DNA of 64,000 bases from Aspidiotus rigidus. Its lineage: Eukaryota > Arthropoda > Insecta > Hemiptera > Diaspididae. The stretch's first letter is position 1, and every line of letters starts with the position of its first letter. The notes under the pieces are model-generated. The model ran no database searches. It was not told the DNA's origin and was given only the letters and a program-made list of their open reading frames with translations. Below, one piece after another: positions 55,246 through 64,000 of the stretch. Location of the stretch: positions 744,001 to 808,000 of the forward strand of contig JAVHKY010000082.1 of the NCBI GenBank assembly GCA_035079385.1, given 5' to 3'. Both the position numbers and the translations under genes were made by a program.

Positions 55246-56009
55246 GGGACGGCAGTTTGCGGCCAATCGCGATGTATAGTTTGCGGCCCAAGCCCAGGGA
55301 AAGGTGTTGCAGTTTGCAGCCCGGGACCCAGTAAGAAGTTACATAGCTTGCGGCCTAAACCAAGGGAGAGGTGTTGCAGTTTGTGCCCTGAAAAAAATGG
55401 ATAAAATGTCTGTTTTTCGGCCCCCCGTAAGAATGGAAGAAACTGTACCTGTGAGTAAAGTAGAATTCAAAAAAGGAAATGATATGATACACATGTGTAA
55501 AAAATGAACTCGTACAAGTAATAATACAATCGGAGATAACTCGCACATTTTATTCTGAGGTGGGTGCAACGCAAAAATGAATGAATCATTTATTGTACAA
55601 AAGTGTATTTGTGTGTCTTAATTGCAGTCAAAGTGTCTTCGAAAAAGTTCAGTAAACGCGGTGCTGAGCTTAAAGTTGTATGTAGATGGATATAAACTAC
55701 GGTTCTACAAATTCCTCGCTGATGATGTAGAACGTTGGGTGTGCACTCAAAAGATGTGTAAGGCTTATATGAAGGTTTGAAGCGGCCCAGGTGATTTCAC
55801 CTATGAACATGTCGAACATGTCCATTATTTCCATGTATAACTGTGTCTGTAATTCCTTGTAATGGTGCAACACATTTCGTGTAAAAATAAATTATATGTT
55901 CAGGCCGCAGCCTGGTTTTTCCTTACTTTTCGTTCAGGCCGCAATAAGGTACATTTCTTGGCCGCAATCTGGTCCTTTTTTGCTTTTTGGGCCGCAAACT
56001 GCCCTCACT
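55246..56009. mobile_element. Small TIR element with GGCCGCAA subterminal arrays and FLYWCH interior
   Basis: Perfect 14-bp TIRs: GGCAGTTTGCGGCC at 55252-55265 and its complement at 55990-56003. The left subterminal region repeats TTTGCGGCC-like motifs at 55257, 55281, 55314, 55347 and 55380, with 33-bp steps after the first. The right region repeats GGCCGCA at 55912, 55937, 55959 and 55990. Copy A lacks the element and has a ~9-bp site (AAACTGATC on this strand) where B has diverged 9-bp flanks on each side. This fits a Mutator-like element. Confidence 0.6.
55590..55840 (+). pseudogene. FLYWCH-type zinc finger remnant
   Basis: Three frames give SKKFSKRGAELKVV, then YVDGYKLRFYKFLADDVERW with VCTQKMCKAYMKV, then DFTYEHVEHVHYFH. 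A core of dGYk...W.C....C.A followed by H-x-H is the FLYWCH C2H2 finger. In insects such fingers are often at the N-terminus of MULE (Phantom-type) transposases. Two frameshifts break it, and no transposase core follows, so the element is a deletion derivative. Confidence 0.6.
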
Positions 56010-56231
56010 CAAGTGATAACACGTGTGGTAGTCAATTTCAAAACCATTGTCATTTTGCCTTCTATTTTTAATACTTTTCTATAATCGAATCTTTTTTTTT
56101 TAATTCACTAAATCTCCAAATGCTATAAAACTTACGTTAAAATAGGGTTTGGTTAAGGTGAGCAATTTTTTTTTGTTTTGTTTTAAATGTGAACGTACTC
56201 GTTCGATATTTTTATGTTATTATTTACAATA

Positions 56232-57180
56232 TCTAATATATAAAGTAGAATGTTTGTCTGTCTGTATGTATGTCTGTATATCTGTATGTTCGTCCATAAC
56301 TTTCGAACGCCTTCACCCATCGACCTGGAATTTTTTTTGAAAAATTTCGTTTTTTCTGGGTCAGGTTCTTAAATACATTTCGATGTTTTGACTCCCTGAA
56401 GGTGGAGTAGGGGGCGACAAAATTAGGAAAAGCGGGCATTATCGAGTACTGAAACTGCTTTGCGCTGTACGTTAGACCTACGCGCGTTGAGTGGCGCAGT
56501 TTCGAAAATTGAATTATTGTGATAACTCGAGTATAACTCATTTTTATGAAAAATTGAAGAGAACAAAAATTGTAGCCCCTGTAATTTCCTTTCGAATGAG
56601 CCCGGTTCCAGATTTTTAGGAGGAAATTTTGTGACTACAGTATTCGCTGTACTTCCATACCTACTAAGTAAGTTATTTTATTCACAGTTTTAAAAACACC
56701 TACATAAAGGATTTTACATCCGGTATCTCATACAAGAACCAATGTCTAGACACGGTGCGCACTGCGTATGGGCTAGCGGAAATTACCCTTTTTTTTACCT
56801 GTTGTCCGTGTGTTTTCTTAGGGACTGGCAAAATGTCAATGGATTTGTCTGTATTCTGCTGCGATGAATACAGGCTTCACGCGTTAAGTCAGCTCTCAAG
56901 TGAATTAGTGTGTAAAAAATTTAATTTGGTGATTTTATTTTTGTGCGACTTGGAACTTTGATATATTTTTATAAGTAGAGTCGCAGTTTTTGGTGTCTAT
57001 TTTCTTATTTTTGAACTGAATAGTTGTGAATTTTGCAAAACTCTTTCCACTGTTTCTTTTTTAAAAATTCATCTGAATTCCAAGATACCTACAAAACACA
57101 CATACCTACAAGATACAGATACCTATAAAACACAGATATCTACTCAACACACAGCTAGCGGTCAGGTCGCCAACCGCTAG
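56232..57180 (+). mobile_element. Helitron-like non-autonomous element, copy H3
   Basis: The 5' end A|TCTAATATATAAAGTAGAA and the 3' end CTAGCGGTCAGGTCGCCAAC...CGCTAG|T (57155-57180) together give TC...CTAG between A and T, plus a terminal hairpin: the Helitron signature. Interior block 56525-56635 matches H1. At 949 bp it has no Rep/helicase. It is inserted in copy B and is the clearest full-length member in the window. Confidence 0.6.
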
Positions 57181-57419
57181 TTTTTTTATATTATTATTGA
57201 TCTCCGTGAAAATGGGTTCTACTGTGAATGTTCACTCTTCAGATTCTGTTTTCCTGCTGATCGCCGCGAAGAACGGGGTTTTACAGGTTTCCCTAAGCAA
57301 AAGAGGGGAAATTAGAGAAAGCGAAAGGGATTAGGCCCAGCCTATGGGATGCACGTTTGTACGGGCATGTATGCATCCTTTTTCCTTTGTTTGATAGGTA
57401 TACTGCAATACCTTTTTCA

Positions 57420-57890
57420 TCTAATAGATTGAACAAAATGCAACTGAAGTAAAACTTATGCTTATTGAAAATAGGATTAGCGATCTGTTTTTTTTTTTTT
57501 TTTTTGTTTTTTTTTTCTTCTTAAATTTTGACTGAAGTAGTATTTTCGTAAAATAGGGTTTGGTTAAAGTAAGCAATATTTTTGTGCTCTTATATGTGGA
57601 CAAAAGAATGTGCAGGAGATCAGCCTGTTTCAAAATAAGAAAGTTTTTATGAGCAATTTTTTTTTTTCTGGAGAGGAGCAATTTAAAATCCACAAAACAA
57701 AATACTTGAATCTCCTCTTTTGCCAGCAAATGGAACATGGTCTCATTTTTTGTGGTTAATTACTGCGCCGGTTCGATTCATTTTTTTTTTCATAAATTTC
57801 TCATTGAAAGACATTGTTTTTTTTATTTCAAAATTGGTGCCCACCTTGCTAGCGGTAGTCGTCGACACGTAGCGACAACGCGACATACGC
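57420..57890 (-). repeat. Copy B end with empty Tigger site
   Basis: Reverse complement of 8110-8366 joined to 9607-9790. At 57636-57637 a single TA stands where copy A has the 1,240-bp Tigger flanked by TA on each side. A B-box-like GGTTCGATTC at 57769 lacks any tRNA context. Confidence 0.75.
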
Positions 57891-57937
57891 TAGTATAAAT
57901 TTATTTGTAAATATTCTCGATGTTTATAGATCGAATA

Positions 57938-58110
57938 GACATATTGCCGATTTCATCAATTCAGCAAGCAGTTGCCGATTTTATAAATTCGGCAATTTGA
58001 CGGATTCGGCGTAACATATTATATAATACCTATATATAAGGAAACCTGAAATTTGTTTTTATGCTAGTTGTGATCGAGGACCTCTAAAACGTCGAGAAAG
58101 TTCTATTGTG
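57938..58110 (-). repeat. Phased array (TTGCCGAT core) and R1 left half, reverse
   Basis: TTGCCGAT at 57945 and 57972 (27 bp apart), further half-site cores to 58000, then 'ggattcggcgtaacatatta', a TA stretch and R1 left half ('aaggaaacctgaaattt', 'aggacctctaaaacgtcgag'). It is an inverted copy of 12950-13150 missing about one array unit. Confidence 0.6.
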
Positions 58111-58154
58111 GCTATCTTTCTTTTTTTATAAAGAGTTATTTGAAAAAAAAAAAA

Positions 58155-58300
58155 GATTAAAATTGATTTACTTGAAGGCACTAGATCTTTACTCTTTGTA
58201 GTATTGTTTCGCCCCGATGAAGTCGTCGAAACGTTGGTGCTAATTGTGTACAATAAAATGATTGGACGTCAGTGCCTTCAAGTAAATCAATTTTAATTTA
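58155..58300. repeat. Inverted repeat around a PLE-like terminal motif
   Basis: Arms of ~28 bp: 'aaaattgatttacttgaagg' with 'cact' at ~58159 and its complement at 58270-58298. Between them is 'cgccccgatgaagtcgtcga' with 'aacgttgg', the style of motif found at PLE ends, and AATAAAA at ~58253. Possibly the joined ends of an element whose body is lost. Confidence 0.5.
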
Positions 58301-58385
58301 TAAAAAGCGTCCTATTAAATAAGTTATTTAATTTTTATAAAAAAAAAGATATTTCAATTCTCGTAACGTGCAATGTGTATAATTA

Positions 58386-58942
58386 CAGTCGGACTTCGGT
58401 ACGGTAAGTCGAATCCGAAAGGGACCGAAAAAATTGTTCGAGTTAGCTATTTTTCGATTTCTTGAAGTTCGACTTGGAGCAATGGACAATTCGACTTGGG
58501 AAAATTTTGACTTACTGAAAGAAAGAATTCGACTTACTCATCTCTCTTTAGAAAGAATAAAGCGTGTACCTTTGAAAATTCAGAAGGAGCCATGTTTTTA
58601 GCGCACATTAATCGACTGATGGCTCAAATTCAGTAAAACTATAGTGTTTGGGTGGGTCAGGAACTGCAAGTTTTTACAGAAAGAATTGTTTGAGAAGGTA
58701 GAACGTTCGAGTTACATTTTGATCGTTCGAGTTCCTGAGGGGAAGTTCAAGTTACCTACTACAACATTCGACTGTTAGAGGTAAAAGTGAATAATTTTTG
58801 GTTCGACTTATCCACTGTTGTGTTCAATATGCGGCGACAAAAAATGTTCACATTTGAATGGGAATGCGTCGGGACCGGATCAATTTGTTCGACTTAGCTA
58901 TTTTTTCGACTTATCTGAGTACGACTTATCGAGGTTCGACTG
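58386..58942. mobile_element. Tigger/pogo-type MITE
   Basis: TIRs CAGTCGGACTTCGGTACGG (58386) and the complement of CAGTCGAACCTCGATAAGTC (ending 58942), with TA on both sides (58384-58385 and 58943-58944). The interior is 557 bp of repeated TTCGACTTA / TTCGAGTTA motifs in both orientations and no protein. The TIR style is like the two Tigger elements upstream. Confidence 0.8.
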
Positions 58943-58944
58943 TA

Positions 58945-61205
58945 ATTGCTTTTTAGAATTTTTCGTCGTTAAACTCATTTTCTAATAAAACTAAAATTTC
59001 TTTCGACTGCAATGAATTTATTTTATCCTGTGTCCATTTATTTTATCGTTCATTACTTCTTTCTTCGAAGAACTCATTTTTTGATTGTTGATTTTTTTTT
59101 TTTTTTTTTTATTCATCGTTCACGCACTCTATTTTATCAGACGTTAAATAACACCCAATTTAACTCTTCCATTTCAAGTTCACATTCCAATATGTGTAGA
59201 GGGAGAGAAGAACGTATTCATTTTGGAGCATTATGAGGGGAAAGAGGTGATTTACTTTACGTCTATGACACCACAAAGGGGCTTGGGAAATTTTTTTACA
59301 TGTTTTATGTGTATATCTTTTCTGAGACCTTATTCCGAAATCTCTGAGTTCGACCCTCTCCCCCTTCCGTTAGCCTAGTATACCGCATATTAGGTTAGTA
59401 TACTGGAATTAATAAACAAATAAAATACTTCGTATGAAAAAATTGTCTTTTAATAATTAAGGCCTTTTGCCTAAAAATACATCATCTGAATATAATACAT
59501 ACGTACTTTGCTTGAAAGAGAATAAAAATTTTATTGGATGAATACCACTATTTTTGGAGACCATCTACACAAGTAGAAGATTACAAAACTATATATTTAT
59601 TTGAAAAACTTTTAGGGTGTTCTACACATAATACAGTGTGATGAAAAGAAGATTAGAGAATACTTATAGGAAAATGAGTTGTACTGTATAAGAGTAAAAC
59701 GGAAAGGTAGATTGTTTAATAATTTTATGATAATGTCGGCGCAATCCTCTCGCTTCCTGTGCGTGCAACCGTATCAAACCAGTTCAAAAGTTAATACATT
59801 ATTCATAATAGCGGTCGCATTTTGTTACAACTGTACGTTGTGTATAATAGGTAGCGTACGACGAATAATTATGGATTTGATAGCGATCACATTCCACACA
59901 ACCGCTCATAACTAATTACCTATAGTACCTATTTTAAATAGACGATATTAGCATACATTAAGAGCATTACTGTGCCTACCTTTTTATCTGAACTACCTTT
60001 TTTGAACAGCATTTCTTTGTTGTCGTTTATTATTATTATTTTTTTTTGCGGTTTTTTCTTCCATTTTTGCATTCTTTTTTCCCTGCGCACTATATTACCT
60101 TATAATCGTTTCAATGCTATCCGAAATATGACGCTCATGACTCAGAAGCTCATGTACACCGCAGTGCCACACAAATCATGTTCAAAATTGCATTGTGGGG
60201 AATATGATGAATATACATACATAGGCCTACTTTGTTCGTACAAAAGAGAGGAGATACGTAAGATATGAATACTATACGTACCTACCATTATTCATGAGAC
60301 ATGTTTTATTATTTAATACGGAGATTGAGACTGGAATTGGCGGTGGTGTATTTCCGGGACCTCCAGAAAGTGTTTTGTGACTTGCACGCCATTTTCAAAC
60401 GCTGTGTAAAGCTTTAGTTGTTCTTATTTTTCAAAAAAGTATCGTTGTTTTTCAAAATTTTTACCCTCTCCTCCTGCCCTACAGTAAATTAATAAATACG
60501 CGGCATCGAGGAATGTGTACTCAATCGAAGACAAAGAAGAAAACGAAAGAAAAAACAAGGATTTTACCAAATAAGTTCAATAATGCATTTCCAGTATTTG
60601 GAATATTGTGTCCATCCTTCTGGGTGTTCCTAATATCGCGAGGCAAACTTCCTATGGAACGAAAGAGATAGCTTTTATACAATCAAGCAACACGTATGAG
60701 ATAAATGTTGAGAAACACTGCTAAATGAATATGCAAGTTGGAATGTTGACAAAGCCTTTAGGATCTTGACAGCTGCAAACACCTAATATGCAGAGGATGA
60801 AGTGGTGAATAAAAATAGGTGTGCTTTTGAAATTGTTTTACCACTCTCTTATAAATTGTTGCGTGCCTGTATCTTTGTTTCATTCCTAGTAGTCTGGACG
60901 AATCTTTTTAAATTTTACCTATCAAAATCTGTTTGTTTTCTTTTTTTGTTTGTTTGTTTGTTTGTTTGTTTGTTTGTTTTTTTTCATGTGCGATTATCAG
61001 TACCTACATTAAAAAAGAATAATTTGACAGTAACCTTGGAACATTTGCCGAGGGAGTTCAGTTTAGTTATAAATGCAAACGGTTGTACGTGCATGCGTGC
61101 ATTAAGAAGTGCGGTTGATAAAGTGCAAGTTAAAACACAGAAGCGTAATGATTTGTGCTGTATAGTACTGTGAAGTGTATGTGTCACAGTGAAATTGGGC
61201 TGGTT
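58945..61205. other. No recognised gene
   Basis: AT-rich DNA with T-rich runs and a (TTTG)n microsatellite (~60946-60980). Frames at 59679-59915 and 60802-61173 lack domains. The BEL remnant begins near 61206. Confidence 0.45.
60946..60980 (+). repeat. (TTTG)n microsatellite
   Basis: About eight GTTT units in a T-rich context. Confidence 0.9.
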
Positions 61206-63050
61206 ATCTAAACCTCCCAGCAATTGGTATTGCGAATCGTGTGCGACATATAACAGAGTGTATTCCATTCTGTAAATGGTTATACGTAAACTCCGGCAGA
61301 GACCCTGCGGATCTGGGGACTCGACAAAAAAATATTCGTGATCCCATTGACGAGAAGTTGTGGGTCAAGGGCCCTGAGTTTATTACGCAACGTAATTGGT
61401 TGTCGGCGTGTGAGATTCCTAATGTTGAAGTCCATTCAACCCTTGAGCAAAGATAAATTGAGCAGCACGCGAATTTTGTGGTGATCGATCCAGTGGGCAA
61501 AATTTTTGGAGTTTGGGAAACTTGTCTATACCATTTGCTACGTTCTCCAATTACAAATTAAGGAGAAAAAACGTTGTCCTGAGTCTCAAGCAATAGGTTA
61601 CTCCGAGTTCCAAAATGCTTGGTTTGTGAAAATGCGGCTCGTACAGTCTGAATTATTTCCCTCTGAATTATCGCGTCTATCTGCCGGTTTACATATGAAG
61701 AAGAATCGTACGTTATCTTTGTTGAATCCGTTTGTGGATAAAGATGGGACAGTTTGTATTGGTGGCCGTCTAGAAAATTCATCCCGTACGTTTGGTGCTA
61801 AATTTCCCGTCATTCTGCACAGTAAGCATATTGTTACCAAACTGTATGTTTGCTATTTCCATAATCTTTTTGGGCATGCTGGTAACTTGTTGTTGTCTGC
61901 GTTGGCAAATAAAATTTGGATTGTTGGTGGAAAAACCAAACTGGTGAAAAGCGTGATTTGAAATTGCGTTATCTGTGCTCGATTGAACGCCCGATCATGT
62001 TCACAATTGATGGGACAGTTGCCCAACCCAAGGGTAAATGAAGGGTAAATGTATCTATGCCCTTCACTTATTGTGGAGTGGATTTTGCCGGCTCATTCAC
62101 TACCAAATGCGTTGATCATCGGACCTACTGGTATTATAAAACATATGTTTGTTTGTTTGTCTGCCTTACTACGCGCGCTGTCTACATCGAGGTCACTTCT
62201 GACCTGTCAACAGAAGGATTCATAGGAGCCTTGGCTAAATTTGTGTCACGTCGCGGTTGTCCAAAAACCATGTACTCCGATAATACTACAAGTTTCAAAG
62301 GAGCCGCTAATTTACTGGCTTTGAGGAAACATCCAGATGATATTGAAACTAAAAGGAATTTTTTATACGTGCAAGGATAATTATGCAAACGAAGAAAATG
62401 AAGGCTTTTCCCGCACAAAAAATTTGTGCGGGAAAAGCCTTCTTTTTCTTCATTTTGATGATATTGAATTTGATCAGGACAGAATTCGTGAGTTTGCAAC
62501 GCGGCATTTTTTCGGTTGGATCTTTATACCGCGCCTCGCTCCTCACCATGGCGGAATATGGGAAAGCGCTGTCATGGCTGCCAAGAGTCACACGCATAAA
62601 ATGACCAAGGATGTTTGTTTATCATACCAGGAATATTCCATCTTGTTTGCTTGTACCGAGGCTCTGTTGAATTCGCAGCCATTTTGCTACAGGAGAGATG
62701 GTGTGCAAGAAAACGCTGAGGTTTTTACTCCTAGGCACTACTTAATTGGTCGCTCTATGGTTGAATTACCTTAATATGCTGCAAAAACATTCAAAATGGA
62801 AATCCGCTGCGCCAAATTTGGTTGTTGGTCAATTGGTGCGGGTGAAGTCGGAGACTGTCAAACCCTTTCAATGGCCGATTGGAGTTGTTACCAAGTTCTT
62901 TCCTGGCTCAGACAATCTTGTGAGGGTAGAAGAAGTTTGGTTTCAAGGGAGCGCAAAAATCCGAGCTTACTCGTTTGGTACCACTTCCCGTTAATGGATC
63001 TGATGAGGACGGAGTCTGGATGCGGCACTAGCGCATCTTCAGTTTGAACT
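61206..63050 (+). pseudogene. BEL/Pao retrotransposon: RNase H end and integrase
   Basis: Order: ANRVRHITE and SGRDPADLGTR (end of RNase H/connection, 61230-61325); AGNLLLSALANKIWI within a HxxxxH...CxxC zinc-binding region (HNLFGHAG ~61860, NCVICAR ~61962); then the integrase core with GVDFAGSF (first Asp, ~62080), YSDNTTSFKGA (second Asp, ~62280) and HHGGIWESAV (Glu, ~62550). Last comes the C-terminal domain (LVVGQLVRVKSE, WPIGVVTKFFPGSDNLVRV) to ~63050. The three catalytic acids survive, but stops at ~61456, 61961 and 62380, plus a fold-back insertion, break the frame. The gag, protease, RT and both LTRs are absent. Confidence 0.87.
62348..62468 (+). mobile_element. Fold-back insertion in the BEL integrase
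   Basis: A perfect palindrome, GAAGGCTTTTCCCGCACAAA (from 62401) and its exact complement (to 62443) around a 3-base loop, sits inside integrase coding DNA. GATGATATTGAA occurs just before (62336-62347) and again just after (62457-62468), as a target duplication would. The codons on both sides belong to the same integrase, so the ~120 bp between is an insertion. Too short to encode anything. Confidence 0.6.
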
Positions 63051-63239
63051 ATTAACTAACTAAAAAAATTCTTATCTGTGATAAACCCACTTTATTTGGT
63101 TCTAGGCTTGCTTGTATTTGTTTTATTGTACCATTTGTAAAAAAGTTTGTGACTGTCAAAAATAACTATATGATCGTGATTGTCATAATATAAAAAAAAG
63201 TTGGTATAAAAAAGTTGGTGTAAAATTGTCTAAATAAAA

Positions 63240-64000
63240 AGATGGTAAAACATTAAAAGTTTCAAAGTATAAAAGACAAAGAAGGAGACGTAGTAACAGA
63301 TAGAGAGGAAATCATAAATGCAGGGACAGAATTTTACAAGGAATTGTATGGGAGGGACCAAAAAGATAGGAGTGAAATGGTAGAGGACGATAGTATACAA
63401 GAAGAGGAATTTGAATAAAAAATAATAGGATGCGAAATACAAAATGAAATCAAGATGATAAAATTGGGGAAGTCACCAGGTCCGGATAATATCAAAAACA
63501 AAAACATGAAGGACTTCATAGAAGTACTGAAGGAACCACTAATAAAAATATTTAATATGATCTTGGAGGAAGAGGAAATTCCAAAACAGTGGAAATTGGT
63601 AGAAATAATGTTGATACGCAAAAAAGGGAATAGAAAAGATATTGAAAATTATTGTCTAATTAGTCTCACATCAAACGTATGCAAATTATTTATGAAAATA
63701 CTTGAAAACAGAATAAAAATACAGTGCGCTAGGCTCTCAACAACTCGAAGAACAGGCAGCATTTAGAAGAAAGTATTCAACTGTAGACCACATCCATACC
63801 CTCAATCAGATAATAGAGAAACTAGGAAACCTCCATTTATTATTTATCGATTTTTGTAAGGCATTTGGGAGGGGCTAAGTAAACAGGGAATATTGAATAA
63901 AATAACAAGGATTATTAAAAAGTATTATAGAGAAGGCGAAACATACATAAAATTAGATACGAGAGGACCGACATTTAGGGTGAAAAATGGGATAAAACAA
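63240..64000 (+). pseudogene. RTE-type LINE reverse transcriptase, runs off the window
   Basis: Frame pieces: EIINAGTEFYKELYG (63310), LGKSPGPDNIKNKNMKDF (63465), EEIPKQWKLVEIMLIRKKGN (63575), DIENYCLISLTSNVCKLFMK (normally NYRPISL), EQAAFRRKYSTVDHIHTL (63755), LHLLFIDFCKAF (first catalytic Asp, 63835), YIKLDTRGPTFRVKNGIKQ at the window end. The KKG...NYRPISL...EQaGFR...DFxKAFD series is RTE/BovB-like. There is an in-frame TAA at ~63416 and frameshifts near 63730 and 63865. The catalytic ADD box would lie beyond 64000. Confidence 0.83.

Larger units (their letters stand above)
47640..57890 (-). repeat. Large dispersed repeat, copy B
   Basis: The inverted counterpart of copy A. Aligned blocks include 47640-47712 (A 13205-13290), 49415-49690 (A 12365-12660), 49780-49910 (A 12190-12310), 50070-50450 (A 10975-11310), 51405-51960 (A 10430-10960), 54880-55240 (A 10030-10420) and 57420-57890 (A 8110-9790 without the Tigger). 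B has extra DNA: a LINE (47765-49413), 50455-51405, a TIR element (52635-54866), a FLYWCH element (55246-56009) and Helitron-like H3 (56232-57180). No shared protein-coding frame was found. Confidence 0.6.

Noticed and set aside
57769..57778. tRNA B-box (GGTTCGATTC)
   Set aside because: No A box at a suitable distance and no cloverleaf could be formed by eye; the homologous site in copy A reads differently.
58199..58230. Active hammerhead ribozyme
   Set aside because: The motif reads CCGATGA instead of CTGATGA, and helices I and III cannot be drawn convincingly.
60802..61173. 123-codon frame upstream of the BEL remnant as gag or RT
   Set aside because: It passes through a (TTTG)n microsatellite giving Phe/Val/Cys repeats and contains no retroelement motif.
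61206..63050. Endogenous retrovirus
   Set aside because: Integrase and zinc-binding motifs fit BEL/Pao retrotransposons, and no envelope-like frame or LTR is present.

Overview
This is about 64 kb of AT-rich eukaryotic DNA, almost certainly from an arthropod and probably an insect. The transposon mix is typical of insects: Penelope-like elements, Tigger/pogo, BEL/Pao, Copia, Jockey-type and RTE-type LINEs, and Helitron-like repeats. A hemipteran is a possible guess from style only. There are no bacterial-type genes, operons, CRISPR arrays or tRNA genes. I could not identify any host gene with confidence. The window is a graveyard of transposable elements (TEs) in which most elements are 5'-truncated, frameshifted or internally deleted.

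Layout. 0.1-6 kb: Helitron-like scrap, three Penelope-like (PLE) copies, five short arrays of evenly spaced palindromic cores, and a broken LINE reverse transcriptase. 6-8 kb: dispersed repeats R1, R2 and R4. 8.1-13.3 kb: large repeat copy A, interrupted by a deleted Tigger element with clean TA duplications. 13.5-18 kb: repeats, a tandem duplication, a terminal-inverted-repeat (TIR) element and a Helitron-like element. 18.4-20.1 kb: a second Tigger with an internal deletion. 20.2-23.4 kb: nothing recognised. 23.4-29.7 kb: Copia remnant (minus), two MULE/ZSWIM-like fragments (minus), a PLE, a LINE RT scrap and R2 repeats. 31-34.8 kb: PLE with inverted terminal repeats, Helitron-like copy 2, and a PLE with an inverted 5' end. 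34.8-39.2 kb: largely unique sequence with a strict 15-bp minisatellite. 39.2-40.6 kb: PLE interrupted by a solo-LTR-like insertion. 41-47.4 kb: long CT microsatellite, a ~720-bp hairpin, stacked R1-type repeats, the end of a LINE, and a Cys-rich CXC exon. 47.6-57.9 kb: large repeat copy B, inverted relative to A. B carries extra nested insertions: a LINE with an open RT frame, a TIR element holding a 5S-rRNA-like segment, a small FLYWCH-bearing TIR element, and Helitron-like copy 3. 58-61 kb: MITE and unrecognised DNA. 61.2-63.05 kb: BEL/Pao integrase region. 63.2-64 kb: RTE-type LINE running off the window.

The least explained signal is a set of eight arrays in which an invariant 5-8 bp core recurs every ~29.5 bp, with half-units near 15 bp, or exactly every 15 bp in one case. 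The spacers between cores are variable. Several arrays start from a shared terminus containing GAATTCG, and four lie next to a half of repeat R1, which has a TA-rich middle. I infer that at least these may be variable central domains of a hairpin-ended, Helentron-like non-autonomous family. The paired large repeats A and B are also informative, because differences between them reveal insertion boundaries, including a true empty site for the Tigger element.
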